From: Corynebacterium doosanense CAU 212 = DSM 45436
GTDB lineage: Bacteria; Actinomycetota; Actinomycetes; Mycobacteriales; Mycobacteriaceae
NCBI RefSeq assembly: GCF_000767055.1
Contig: NZ_CP006764.1
Coordinates: forward strand, 620,001 to 684,000
DNA: 64,000 nt
Direction: 5' to 3'
Shown: positions 35,192 through 44,144 of the stretch, piece after piece
Numbering within the stretch: the first letter of the stretch is position 1
Layout: every line of letters starts with the position of its first letter
Notes under the pieces: model-generated
Told to the model about the DNA's origin: nothing
The model's input: only the letters and a program-made list of their open reading frames with translations
Database searches by the model: none
Made by a program: the position numbers and the translations under genes

Positions 35192-36691
35192 TTGATCAAC
35201 CACAGTGTCCGCACCCGCCGCTCCGCCGAGGAGTTCCCCTACGAGGAACACCTGGCCCACAAGATTGCCCGTGTCGCCGCCGACCCCGTGGATGTCCTCC
35301 CCGAGGTCGAGGAGATGATCATCAACCGGATCATCGACAACGCCTCCGTCTCCGCCGCCTCCGTCCTGCGCCGGCCCGTCACCGTGGCCCGCCGCCAGGC
35401 CGAGGCTCACCCCACCTCCGGCAAGGGCGCCAGCGTCTTCGGCCTCTCCGGCACCTACTCCGCCGAGTGGGCCGCCTGGGCCAACGGCACCGCCGTGCGC
35501 GAGCTCGACTTCCACGACACCTTCCTCGCCGAGGAGTATTCCCACCCCGGCGACAACATCCCGCCGATCCTCGCCGCGGCGCAGACCTCGGGCAAAAACG
35601 GCCGTGACCTGCTGCGCGGCGTGGCCACGGGATACGAGATCCAGGTCGACCTCGTGCGGGGCATGTGCCTGCACGCCCACAAGATCGACCACGTCGCCCA
35701 CCTCGGCCCCTCGGTGGCCGCGGGCATCGGCACCCTGCTGGGCCTCGACGTCGACCGCATCTACCAGGCCATCGGCCAGGCGCTGCACACGACGACCGCC
35801 ACCCGCCAGTCCCGCAAGGGCGAGATCTCGTCCTGGAAGGCCTACGCCCCGTCCTTCGCCGGAAAGATGGCCATCGAGGCCGTCGACCGCACCATGCGCG
35901 GCGAGGGCGCGCCGGCCCCGATCTGGGAGGGCGAGGACGGCGTCATCGCCTGGCTGCTGGGCGGCCCGGACCACGAGTACACCATCCCGCTTCCGGAGGA
36001 GGGTGAGGCCAAGCGCGGCATCCTGGACACCTTCACCAAGGAGCACTCCGCGGAGTACCAGGCGCAGGCCATCATCGACCTGGCCCGGCTCATGCGCGGC
36101 CGGATCGACGACCTCACGCAGGTGGACAACATCGTCCTGCAGACCTCGCACCACACCCACTACGTCATCGGCACCGGCGCCAACGACCCGCAGAAGATGG
36201 ACCCGGACTCCACCCGCGAGACCCTGGACCACTCCATCATGTACATCTTCGCCGTCGCCCTCGAGGACGGCGAGTGGCACCACGAGCGCTCCTACTCCCC
36301 GGAGCGCGCGCACCGCCCCGAGACCGTCGAGCTGTGGCACAAGATCACCACGGTCGAGGATCCCGAGTGGACCCGTCGCTACCTCAGCACCGACCCGGCG
36401 GAGAAGGCGTTCGGTGGCCGGGCCATCGTCACCATGAAGGACGGCAGCGTCGTCCAGGAGGAGCTGGCCATTGCCGACGCCCACCCCCTCGGCGCCCGTC
36501 CCTTCGCCCGTGAGCAGTACGTGAACAAGTTCCGCACGCTCGCAGAGGGTGTCATCGCGCCGGAGGAGCAGGACCGCTTCCTCGCTGCCGCGGAGAACAC
36601 CGCCGAGCTCACCGACCTCTCCGAGCTCAACATCACCATCGACCCGGACGTGCTGGCGAAGGCGCCCGAGACCCAGGAAGGACTCCTTTAG
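35192..36691 (+). CDS. prpD2: 2-methylcitrate dehydratase PrpD2
   Basis: Dehydrates 2-methylcitrate to 2-methyl-cis-aconitate in propionate catabolism (499 aa, MmgE/PrpD family). Seen: [18 protein letters not shown] at the N-terminus, [40 protein letters not shown], and [19 protein letters not shown]. The start is TTG 35192 with AGGGAG seven bases upstream; this N-terminus fits corynebacterial PrpD2, whereas the longer ATG frame reads through the promoter. First gene of prpD2-prpB2-prpC2, with prpB2 starting 2 bp after its stop. Confidence 0.95.
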   Translation: MINHSVRTRRSAEEFPYEEHLAHKIARVAADPVDVLPEVEEMIINRIIDNASVSAASVLRRPVTVARRQAEAHPTSGKGASVFGLSGTYSAEWAAWANGTAVRELDFHDTFLAEEYSHPGDNIPPILAAAQTSGKNGRDLLRGVATGYEIQVDLVRGMCLHAHKIDHVAHLGPSVAAGIGTLLGLDVDRIYQAIGQALHTTTATRQSRKGEISSWKAYAPSFAGKMAIEAVDRTMRGEGAPAPIWEGEDGVIAWLLGGPDHEYTIPLPEEGEAKRGILDTFTKEHSAEYQAQAIIDLARLMRGRIDDLTQVDNIVLQTSHHTHYVIGTGANDPQKMDPDSTRETLDHSIMYIFAVALEDGEWHHERSYSPERAHRPETVELWHKITTVEDPEWTRRYLSTDPAEKAFGGRAIVTMKDGSVVQEELAIADAHPLGARPFAREQYVNKFRTLAEGVIAPEEQDRFLAAAENTAELTDLSELNITIDPDVLAKAPETQEGLL

Positions 36692-36693
36692 TC

Positions 36694-37653
36694 ATGGCCG
36701 GGCTGTACAACTCCAGCAATCCCGCCGAGGCACGTAAGGCGTTTCGCGCGGGCCTGAACTCGGGCACGATCCAGAAGCTGCCGGGCGCCTTCTCCCCGCT
36801 GGTCGCGCGGCTGATCGAGGACATCGGCGGCTTCGAGGGTGTCTACGTCTCCGGCGCCGTGCTCGCCAACGACCTCGCCCTGCCGGACATCGGCTTGACG
36901 ACGCTCACCGAGGTGGCCGCCCGCTCACGCCAGATCGCCCGCGCCACGAGCCTGCCGGTGATGGTCGACGCCGACACCGGCTTCGGCGAACCCATGTCCG
37001 CCGCCCGCACCATCTCCGAGTTCGAGGACGCCGGCCTGGCCGGTTGCCACCTCGAGGACCAGGTCAACCCCAAACGCTGCGGACACCTCGACGGTAAGGA
37101 GGTCATCCCCACCGACCTCATGGTCCGCCGGATCTCCGCGGCAGTGAAGGAGCGGCGCGACGAGAACTTCGTCATCTGCGCCCGCACCGACGCCGCCGGG
37201 GTGGAGGGCATCGACGCCGCCATCGAGCGGGCGAAAGCCTACGCCGACGCGGGCGCCGACCTCATCTTCACCGAGGCACTCTATTCGCCCGCGGACTTCG
37301 AGAAGTTCCGCAAGGCCGTCGATACGCCGTTGCTGGCCAACATGACGGAGTTCGGCAAGACCGAGCTGCTGTCCGCGGGCGAGCTCCAGGACCTGGGTTA
37401 TAACGCGGTGATTTACCCGGTGACCACGCTGCGCATCGCCATGGGGGCCACGGAGGACGCGCTGCGCGACATCGCCGAGACCGGCACCCAGCGCGACTGG
37501 GTCGACCGGATGCAGCACCGCTCGCGGCTCTACGAGCTCGTGCGTTACGAGGACTACAACGAGTTCGACCAGCAGGTGTTCACCTATTCCGCCGACAGCT
37601 ACCAGCCCACCTTCAACATCCCCACCAGCCCCACCAGCGATCCCTCGAGTTAA
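36694..37653 (+). CDS. prpB2: 2-methylisocitrate lyase PrpB2
   Basis: Splits 2-methylisocitrate into pyruvate and succinate (319 aa, isocitrate lyase/PEP mutase family). Seen: the N-terminal LPGAFSPLVARLIEDIGGFE, the metal-binding LPVMVDADTGFGEPM, the active-site loop NPKRCGHLDGKE with the catalytic cysteine, and NFVICARTDAAG. It begins 2 bp after prpD2 and is followed after 12 bp by prpC2, whose ribosome site AAGGAG lies in the gap. The short C-terminal tail (PTSPTSDPSS) is low-complexity. Confidence 0.96.
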   Translation: MAGLYNSSNPAEARKAFRAGLNSGTIQKLPGAFSPLVARLIEDIGGFEGVYVSGAVLANDLALPDIGLTTLTEVAARSRQIARATSLPVMVDADTGFGEPMSAARTISEFEDAGLAGCHLEDQVNPKRCGHLDGKEVIPTDLMVRRISAAVKERRDENFVICARTDAAGVEGIDAAIERAKAYADAGADLIFTEALYSPADFEKFRKAVDTPLLANMTEFGKTELLSAGELQDLGYNAVIYPVTTLRIAMGATEDALRDIAETGTQRDWVDRMQHRSRLYELVRYEDYNEFDQQVFTYSADSYQPTFNIPTSPTSDPSS

Positions 37654-37665
37654 GGAGAACTCATC

Positions 37666-38805
37666 ATGGCCGACATCAAGAAGGGTCTCGCCGGCGTCTA
37701 CGCCGACACCACCAAGGTTTCCAAGGTCAACCCGGAGACGAACTCCCTGCTCTACTACGGCTACCCCGTGGACGAGCTGGCGAAGGACCGTAGGTTCGAG
37801 GAGGTGGCCTACCTCCTGTGGAACGGGGAGCTGCCCACCGCGGAGCAGCTGAGCGAGTTCCAGGATGCCGGCCGCGCGCGGCGCGGACTCGACGAGGCGA
37901 CCATCGCGGTCATCGAGGCCATGCCGAAGGACTGCCACCCCATGGACGCCGTGCGCACCGCGGTCTCGTTCCTCGGCACTCTGGATCCCCAGCACTTCAC
38001 GCCGAACAGCGACCACATCCGGGAGATCGGCCTGGAGCTGCTGGCCAAGCTGCCCACCATCGTCGCCCTGGACATCCGCCGGCGCCGGGGCGAGGGATAC
38101 GTCGAACCCAACCCGGAGCTGGGCTACTCGGAGAACTTCCTGTGGATGGTGTTCGGCGACGGCCCGGATTCCCCGCTGAACAAGCCGGGTGACGTCGAGT
38201 GCTTCGAGAAGTCCATGATCCTCTACGCCGAGCACTCCTTCAACGCCTCGACCTCCACCGCCCGGGTGATCACCTCGACCCGCGGCGACACGTGGTCCGC
38301 GGTCACCGGCGCCATCGGCGCACTGAAGGGCCCGCTGCACGGCGGCGCCAACGAGGCGGTCATGCACAACATGATCGAGATCGATGATCCGGCCAAGGCC
38401 GAGCAGTGGGCCAAGGACAAACTCGCCGCCAAAGACGTGGTCATGGGCTTCGGGCACCGCGTCTACAAGAAGGGGGACTCCCGCGTTCCGACGATGGAGG
38501 CCGCCTTCAAGAAGCTCGCCACCGAGCACGAGGGTTCGGAGAAGTGGGTGGAGATGTACGACATCCTCGCCGAGACGATGTACGAGAACACCTCCATCAG
38601 GATCCGCCCGAACCTCGACTTCCCGGCGGGCCCGGCCTACTACCTCATGGGCTTCGACATCCCGTTCTTCACCCCGCTGTTTGTCATGGCGCGCATCACC
38701 GGATGGACCGCGCACATCATCGAGCAGTACGAGAACAACTCGCTCATCCGCCCGCTGTCCGAGTACGTCGGGCCGGACCAGCGTGAGGTTCCCGCCCGCC
38801 CGTAG
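37666..38805 (+). CDS. prpC2: 2-methylcitrate synthase PrpC2
   Basis: Condenses propionyl-CoA with oxaloacetate to 2-methylcitrate (379 aa, citrate synthase family). Seen: LLYYGYPVDELAKDRRFEEV, the active-site histidine segments SFNASTSTARV and GPLHGGANEAVM, and MGFGHRVYKKGDSR with the catalytic histidine. The catalytic aspartate lies in RPNLDFPAGPAYY. The length fits the short methylcitrate synthases rather than GltA (about 430 aa). A hairpin follows the gene at 38820-38849. Confidence 0.95.
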   Translation: MADIKKGLAGVYADTTKVSKVNPETNSLLYYGYPVDELAKDRRFEEVAYLLWNGELPTAEQLSEFQDAGRARRGLDEATIAVIEAMPKDCHPMDAVRTAVSFLGTLDPQHFTPNSDHIREIGLELLAKLPTIVALDIRRRRGEGYVEPNPELGYSENFLWMVFGDGPDSPLNKPGDVECFEKSMILYAEHSFNASTSTARVITSTRGDTWSAVTGAIGALKGPLHGGANEAVMHNMIEIDDPAKAEQWAKDKLAAKDVVMGFGHRVYKKGDSRVPTMEAAFKKLATEHEGSEKWVEMYDILAETMYENTSIRIRPNLDFPAGPAYYLMGFDIPFFTPLFVMARITGWTAHIIEQYENNSLIRPLSEYVGPDQREVPARP

Positions 38806-38819
38806 TACCAGTGCATGTG

Positions 38820-38849
38820 CCGGCCCTCCACCACCTGTGGCTGGGCCGG
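38820..38849 (+). terminator. Hairpin after the prp operon
   Basis: CCGGCCC (38820-38826) pairs with GGGCCGG (38843-38849), and CCAC/GTGG can extend it inside. It is followed by TTCGTGCGTT, a poor U-tract. It lies 15 bp after prpC2 and before the pyc promoter (possible -10 TAGGGT at 38885-38890). Confidence 0.6.
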
Positions 38850-38912
38850 TTCGTGCGTTAAGATGAAAATGCTTAGGCCCTGGATAGGGTCTCCTATGAA
38901 AGGAAGTTCTGC

Positions 38913-41900
38913 GTGGACACCTCCAACCTCCCGTCCTTCATCAAAGTGCTGGTCGCCAACCGCGGAGAGATCGCCGTCCGCGCCTTCCGCGCCGCGTTCG
39001 AGACCGGGGCAAAAACCGTCGCCGTGTACCCGCGCGAGGACCGAAACTCCTTCCACCGCCCCTTCGCCGACGAGGCCGTACGCATCGGCGTGGAAGGAGC
39101 GCCGGTCAAGGCGTACCTCGACATCGACGAGGTCATCCGCGCGGCCAAGGAGACCGGGGCGGACGCCATCTACCCCGGCTACGGCTTCCTCTCCGAGCGC
39201 ACCGAGCTCGCCGCGGCATGTCGCGACAACGGGATCAAGTTCATCGGCCCGACCCCGGAGACCCTCGACCTCACCGGCGACAAGTCCGCGGCCGTGGAGG
39301 CCGCCCGCGAGGCCGGCCTGCCGGTGCTGCAGGACTCGAAGCCGTCCGAGGACATCGACGAGCTGGCCTGCTACTCGGAGGACTTCACCTACCCGCTGTT
39401 CGTCAAGGCGGTCGCCGGAGGCGGCGGGCGCGGGATGCGCTTCGTCGAGAAGCCCGAGGTGCTGCGCGACAGGATCGCCGAGGCCTCGCGCGAGGCCGAG
39501 GCCGCGTTCGGTGACGGCCATGTCTACCTCGAGACGGCCGTGATCAACCCGCAGCACATCGAGGTGCAGATCCTCGCCGACGCACAGGGCAACGTCATCC
39601 ACCTCTACGAGCGCGACTGCTCGCTGCAGCGGCGCCACCAGAAGGTCGTGGAGATCGCCCCCGCCCAGCACATCACGGAGGAGCTGCGCGACGAGATCTG
39701 CGCCGACGCCGTGAAGTTCTGTCAGCACATCAAGTACGAGGGCGCCGGCACGGTGGAGTTCCTCGTGGATGAGCAGGGCAACCACGTCTTCATCGAGATG
39801 AACCCGCGCGTGCAGGTGGAGCACACGGTTACCGAGGAGGTCACCGGGGTGGACATCGTCAAGTCCCAGCTCTACATCGCCGCCGGCGCTTCCCTCGAGG
39901 ACCTCGGCCTGCGCCAGGACGAGATCACCCTGACCGGCGCCGCGCTGCAGTGCCGCATCACCACCGAGGACCCGCACAACGGGTTCCGCCCCGACTCCGG
40001 CACCATCACCGCGTACCGCTCCCCGGGTGGTGCGGGTGTGCGTCTCGACGGATCGGTGGCCGTGGGCACGGAGATCACGCCGAACTTCGACTCGCTGCTG
40101 GTGAAGATGACCTGCCGCGGCGTGAACTTCCGCGAGGCGGTCCAGCGTTCGCTGCGCGCGCTCAACGAGTTCAACGTCGGTGGCGTGTCCACCAACATCG
40201 GCTTCCTGCGCGCGTTGCTCAAGGAGAGCGACTTCCAGAACAAACGCATCCCCACCAGCTTCATCGCCGAGCACCCGGAGATCCTCGAGGCACCGGTCGA
40301 GATCGACGAGAACGACCGCATCCTCGCTTACGTCGCCGACGTCACGGTGAACAAACCCCACGGCGCCGCCCCCACGCTGATCCAGCCGTGGCGCAAGCTC
40401 ATGCACATCGAGCTGGACGAAACCGCCCCGCGCGGCTCACGCAACGACCTCCTCGAGCTCGGCCCCGCCGGTTTCGCCGAGAAGATCCGCCGGCAGAGCG
40501 CGCTGGGGATCACCGACACCACCTTCCGCGACGCCCACCAGTCCCTGCTGGCGACCCGCATCCGCACGGACACGCTCGTGCACGCCGCCGTGGCCACCGC
40601 GCAGCTCACCCCGCAGCTCTTCTCCGTGGAGGCCTGGGGCGGAGCGACCTACGACGTGGCCATGCGTTTCCTCTACGAGGACCCCTGGGCCCGGCTCGAC
40701 GCGCTGCGCGAGGCCCTGCCCAACACCAACATCCAGATGCTGCTGCGCGGGCGCAACACCGTGGGTTACACGCCCTACCCGGAGTCGGTGACCACGGCGT
40801 TTGTCAACGAGGCGGCGCGGTCCGGCGTGGACATCTTCCGCATCTTCGACGCGCTCAACGACGTCTCCCAGATGCGCCCGGCCATCGACGCGGTCCTGGA
40901 GACGGGTTCCTCCGTGGCCGAGGTCGCCATGGCCTACTCCGGCAACCTCCTCGACCCGAAGGAGGACCTGTACACGCTGGACTACTACCTCAAGCTGGCC
41001 GAGGAGATCGTCGGCACCGGCGCGCACATCCTGGCCATCAAGGACATGGCCGGACTGCTGCGCCCGGCAGCGGCGAAGAAGCTGGTCACCGCCCTGCGCG
41101 CCGAGTTCGACCTGCCCATCCACATCCACACCCACGACACCGCCGGCGGCCAGCTGGCCACCTACCTCGCGGCCGCGGAGGCCGGCGCGGACGTCGTCGA
41201 CGGCGCCTCCGCCCCGCTCGCCGGCACCACCTCGCAGCCCTCGCTGTCCGCCATCGTCGCGGCCTTCGCCGACACCGAGCGGGACACGGGTATCTCGCTC
41301 GCGGCGGTCTCCGAGCTGGAGCCCTACTGGGAGGGCGTGCGCCAGGTCTACGCCCCCTTCGAGTCGGGCATCCCGGGTCCCACGGGCCGGGTCTACCGGC
41401 ACGAGATCCCGGGCGGTCAGCTCTCCAACCTGCGCACGCAGGCCGCGGCCCTGGGCCTGGCGGACCGGTTCGAGCTCATCGAGGACACCTACGCCGGGGT
41501 CAACGAGATCCTCGGCCGCCCGACCAAGGTGACCCCCTCCTCCAAGGTGGTGGGTGACCTCGCCCTCTCGCTCGTGGGTGCCGGCGTGGATCCGCAGACC
41601 TTCGCGGCGGATCCGCAGAAGTACGACATCCCCGACTCCGTCATCTCCTTCCTCCGCGGCGAGCTGGGAACCCCTCCCGGTGGCTGGCCGGAGATCACCG
41701 AGCGCATCCTCGCCGGCCGCGGCCAGGGCCAGCAGGCCATGGTCGAGGTACCCGCGGAGGAGGCCGACAAGCTCGTATCCGAGGATCAGGCGACCCGCCG
41801 TTCCTCACTCAACCGGCTGATGTTCCCCAAGCAGGCCGCCGAGTTCGTCGAGCACCGCCGCACCTACGGCGACCTCTCCCGCCTCGAGGACCAGCTCTTC

Positions 41901-42338
41901 TTCTACGGCCTCGTCGAGGGCGAGGAGTCCGTTCTGCGCACCGGGGCGCACAGCGAGTCCAGCGCGGGAATGGTGGTGCGTCTCGACGCCGTCGGCGAGC
42001 CCGACGAGAAGGGCATGCGCCGGGTCGTGCTCAACGTCAATGGTCAGATCCGCCCGCTCAAGGTGCGCGACCGCAGCGTCGAGTCGCGGGTCGCCGAGGT
42101 GCGCAAGGCCGACACCTCCCAGCCCGGCCAGGTTCCCGCCCCCTTCGCCGGCGTGGTCAACGTGACCGTTGCCGTGGGTGACGAGGTCTCCGCGGGCGAT
42201 CCCGTGGCCACCATCGAGGCCATGAAGATGGAGGCCACCATCTCCGCGACGGTCACGGGCACCATCGATCAGGTCGCGCTCAACGAGGCGACTAAGGTCG
42301 AGGGCGGAGACCTGATCGTGGTGATCAGGGAGAAGTAG
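38913..42338 (+). CDS. pyc: Pyruvate carboxylase
   Basis: Biotin-dependent anaplerotic enzyme carboxylating pyruvate to oxaloacetate (1141 aa, full length). Domain order: biotin carboxylase ([15 protein letters not shown] at about residue 12, ATP-grasp VKAVAGGGGRGMRF, EMNPRVQVEHTVTEEVTG), carboxyltransferase with GITDTTFRDAHQSLLATRIR (about 530) and the metal-site HTHDTAGGQLATYL, and a C-terminal biotinyl domain with EAMKMEA near residue 1107. The start is GTG 38913 with AAAGGA about ten bases upstream; homologues also begin close to the NRGEIA motif. It is the main link from pyruvate, including that from PrpB2, to the TCA cycle in this genus. Confidence 0.97.
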   Translation: MDTSNLPSFIKVLVANRGEIAVRAFRAAFETGAKTVAVYPREDRNSFHRPFADEAVRIGVEGAPVKAYLDIDEVIRAAKETGADAIYPGYGFLSERTELAAACRDNGIKFIGPTPETLDLTGDKSAAVEAAREAGLPVLQDSKPSEDIDELACYSEDFTYPLFVKAVAGGGGRGMRFVEKPEVLRDRIAEASREAEAAFGDGHVYLETAVINPQHIEVQILADAQGNVIHLYERDCSLQRRHQKVVEIAPAQHITEELRDEICADAVKFCQHIKYEGAGTVEFLVDEQGNHVFIEMNPRVQVEHTVTEEVTGVDIVKSQLYIAAGASLEDLGLRQDEITLTGAALQCRITTEDPHNGFRPDSGTITAYRSPGGAGVRLDGSVAVGTEITPNFDSLLVKMTCRGVNFREAVQRSLRALNEFNVGGVSTNIGFLRALLKESDFQNKRIPTSFIAEHPEILEAPVEIDENDRILAYVADVTVNKPHGAAPTLIQPWRKLMHIELDETAPRGSRNDLLELGPAGFAEKIRRQSALGITDTTFRDAHQSLLATRIRTDTLVHAAVATAQLTPQLFSVEAWGGATYDVAMRFLYEDPWARLDALREALPNTNIQMLLRGRNTVGYTPYPESVTTAFVNEAARSGVDIFRIFDALNDVSQMRPAIDAVLETGSSVAEVAMAYSGNLLDPKEDLYTLDYYLKLAEEIVGTGAHILAIKDMAGLLRPAAAKKLVTALRAEFDLPIHIHTHDTAGGQLATYLAAAEAGADVVDGASAPLAGTTSQPSLSAIVAAFADTERDTGISLAAVSELEPYWEGVRQVYAPFESGIPGPTGRVYRHEIPGGQLSNLRTQAAALGLADRFELIEDTYAGVNEILGRPTKVTPSSKVVGDLALSLVGAGVDPQTFAADPQKYDIPDSVISFLRGELGTPPGGWPEITERILAGRGQGQQAMVEVPAEEADKLVSEDQATRRSSLNRLMFPKQAAEFVEHRRTYGDLSRLEDQLFFYGLVEGEESVLRTGAHSESSAGMVVRLDAVGEPDEKGMRRVVLNVNGQIRPLKVRDRSVESRVAEVRKADTSQPGQVPAPFAGVVNVTVAVGDEVSAGDPVATIEAMKMEATISATVTGTIDQVALNEATKVEGGDLIVVIREK

Positions 42339-42344
42339 CCCCCG

Positions 42345-42420
42345 AAGAAAAGGACACCCGGACATGGGAATCATGCGGCAGGACATTGTGGAGAAGCCGT
42401 CCCGGTCGGGTGTCTTTCTT
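42345..42420 (+). promoter_or_regulatory. Long stem enclosing the start of the DyP peroxidase mRNA
   Basis: The bases from AAGAAA (42345) through GACACCCG (42353-42360) to the base before the ATG are complementary to 42405-42420 in the coding region (GT-CGGGTGTC-TTTCTT). This makes 16 pairs with two small bulges. The arm contains the ribosome site (AAAAGGA), and the start codon falls in the loop. It could instead act as a pyc terminator, since the descending arm is followed by TTTCTTGTT. Confidence 0.55.
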
Positions 42421-43311
42421 GTTGTCGAGATCGACCACACCCGGGAGGCGGAGGAGGCCGCGCGCGACACCCTCTCGCGTTTCGACGCCTTCACCAGATC
42501 CGTCGGCTTCCGGCACCCGGAGGACGGCCTCACCGCCGTGGTCGGCATCGGCGCGCGGGCCTGGGACCGCTTGTTTTCCCTGCCGCGCCCGGTGGATCTC
42601 ACCGAGTTCGAGGAGATCCGGGGCGCGAAGCACGTCGCGCCGGCGACCGGGGGAGACCTGCTCATCCACCTGCGCGCCGAGCACGAGGACATGTGCTTCG
42701 AGCTCGCCCGCATCCCGCTGGACAACCTCGGCGAGGGCGCGCGGGTGACCGATGAGGTGCGGGGATTTAAGTACTTCAATCAACGTGACCTGCTGGGATT
42801 TGTCGACGGCACGGCCAACCCGCGCACCGAGCGCTCCCTCGAGGCCGTCTACATCCCTAAGGGTGAGCCCTGGGAGGGTTCGACCTATGTCACGGTGCAG
42901 CGCTACTCCCACGACCTCTCCAGCTGGAACGCGGAGACCGTGGAGGAGCAGGAGCGGGTGATAGGGAGAACAAAGCTTTCCGACGTCGCCTTCCCCGCCC
43001 ACGAACGGCCCAGCAACTCGCACGTGGCGCTCAACACCGTGACGGACGAATCGGGGGAGGAGCTGAAGATCTACCGGCTGAACATGCCGTTCGGGTCGAT
43101 GGCGGAGCGGACTTTCGGCACGTTCTCCATTGGATACACCCACCAGCCGGAGATCATCCGGATGATGCTGCGCAACATGTTCATCGGCCGGCCCGAGGGC
43201 AATTACGACCGGATCCTCGACTACTCCACGGCGCACACCGGGGCGACGTTCTTCGTGCCCACGTACGACTTCCTGGCGACCGCCAACAACGACGGCGTGG
43301 CCCGGCGCTAA
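42364..43311 (+). CDS. DyP-type haem peroxidase (YfeX-like)
   Basis: A 315-residue dye-decolourising peroxidase family protein, class B/YfeX-like, using H2O2 to oxidise bulky substrates. The GxxDG motif is GFVDGTANP (D148 catalytic), the proximal haem ligand is in RPSNSHVALN (H220), and the distal arginine in YRLNMPFGSM (R238). There is no Tat signal, so it is cytoplasmic or cargo-like; the C-terminus (NNDGVARR) shows no clear encapsulin tag. The ribosome site AAAAGGA lies within a long potential stem (42345-42420). It follows pyc by 25 bp, possibly as an independently regulated gene. Confidence 0.9.
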   Translation: MGIMRQDIVEKPSRSGVFLVVEIDHTREAEEAARDTLSRFDAFTRSVGFRHPEDGLTAVVGIGARAWDRLFSLPRPVDLTEFEEIRGAKHVAPATGGDLLIHLRAEHEDMCFELARIPLDNLGEGARVTDEVRGFKYFNQRDLLGFVDGTANPRTERSLEAVYIPKGEPWEGSTYVTVQRYSHDLSSWNAETVEEQERVIGRTKLSDVAFPAHERPSNSHVALNTVTDESGEELKIYRLNMPFGSMAERTFGTFSIGYTHQPEIIRMMLRNMFIGRPEGNYDRILDYSTAHTGATFFVPTYDFLATANNDGVARR

Positions 43312-43349
43312 GTTTCCGCTGGCGGTGTGACCAGCGGTTTATGCAAATT

Positions 43350-43391
43350 AACGATATATCGTTGACATAATAACGATAGCGATATATCGTT
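43350..43391. promoter_or_regulatory. padR promoter with two palindromic operators
   Basis: A perfect palindrome AACGATATATCGTT (43350-43363) ends two bases into a consensus -35 TTGACA (43362-43367). A second site AACGATA-N6-TATCGTT (43372-43391), which includes the core CGATATATCG, covers the spacer and the -10 (TATCGT, 43385-43390, 17 bp from the -35). Both sites use the same half-site. Repressor binding would block polymerase, and the next gene is a PadR regulator, so autorepression is likely. Confidence 0.8.
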
Positions 43392-43444
43392 TAGCCAGAC
43401 GCCGCGGCACCGAGTCGAGGCGCGCACACGAAAGGTTCACACTC

Positions 43445-44086
43445 ATGCACAACAACTTCTACTTCAACGGCGGCGCCGACTTTTTCTCCGGACGTCACCT
43501 CCGACACGAGCAGCACCGTGAGTTCCCGCACCCGGGATTCGGCGGCGGCAGGGGACGCGGCGGCCGCGCCCGCCGGGGGGACCTGCGCAAGGTCATCCTC
43601 ATCCTCCTCGCCGACAAACCCATGCATGGCTACGAGATCATCACCACCATCGCCGAGCGCACCGAGCAGCGCTGGGAGCCCAGCGCCGGCGCGATCTACC
43701 CGCAGCTCAGCCAGCTCGAGGATGAGGGCCTCATTCGCACCGAGCCTGTCGACGGCAAGAAGGTTGCCCACCTCACCGACGAGGGACGCGTGGCCGCCGA
43801 GGAGTTCACCGCGGAGCGCGAGCAGCTCTGGCAGGCGTATTCGCAGCCGGGGGACGAGGGGCCCCGACATGGTGGGCGAGGGCCGCGGGAACCATACGGC
43901 CGCCCTGGGTCGAGTCCGATCATCGAGGAGGCCAGACGATTTTTCGGTATTGCTTCGGATCCTGTTGATTGGCGGTCCGCGTTTGAGCGGCTGTTCAAGG
44001 CCGTTAGCGCAGTAGACGAAGACCGTCGCGACGAGGTGGTGGCCATTCTGGAACGGGCTGCCAAGGACGTCGAGAAGCTCTCCTAG
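43445..44086 (+). CDS. PadR-family transcriptional regulator
   Basis: A 213-residue PadR protein. A His/Phe/Gly-rich N-terminal extension (residues 1-35, HNNFYFNGGADFFS) precedes the winged helix (about 40-110: GDLRKVILILLADKPMHGYE, EPSAGAIYPQLSQLEDEGLI, HLTDEGRVAAEEF). A C-terminal helical region (about 150-213) is typical of dimerising PadR types. The ATG lies six bases after GAAAGG. Two matching palindromes over its promoter point to autoregulation. No effector or other target is evident; its neighbours are a DyP peroxidase upstream and convergent accBC. Confidence 0.88.
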   Translation: MHNNFYFNGGADFFSGRHLRHEQHREFPHPGFGGGRGRGGRARRGDLRKVILILLADKPMHGYEIITTIAERTEQRWEPSAGAIYPQLSQLEDEGLIRTEPVDGKKVAHLTDEGRVAAEEFTAEREQLWQAYSQPGDEGPRHGGRGPREPYGRPGSSPIIEEARRFFGIASDPVDWRSAFERLFKAVSAVDEDRRDEVVAILERAAKDVEKLS

Positions 44087-44094
44087 GAAGAGAA

Positions 44095-44138
44095 CAATGC
44101 CCCGGCGAGTCCACACGTGTGGACTCCCCGGGGCATTG
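44095..44138. terminator. Bidirectional terminator between padR and accBC
   Basis: A 44-base, nearly perfect palindrome: CAATGCCCCGG, one mismatched C, GAGTCCACAC, then the mirror image. This is a 21-pair stem with a very short loop. It lies 8 bp after padR and 6 bp after accBC, which converge here. On the minus strand it is followed by TTCTCTTCC; on the plus strand there is no U-tract. Confidence 0.8.
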
Positions 44139-44144
44139 CTGCGG

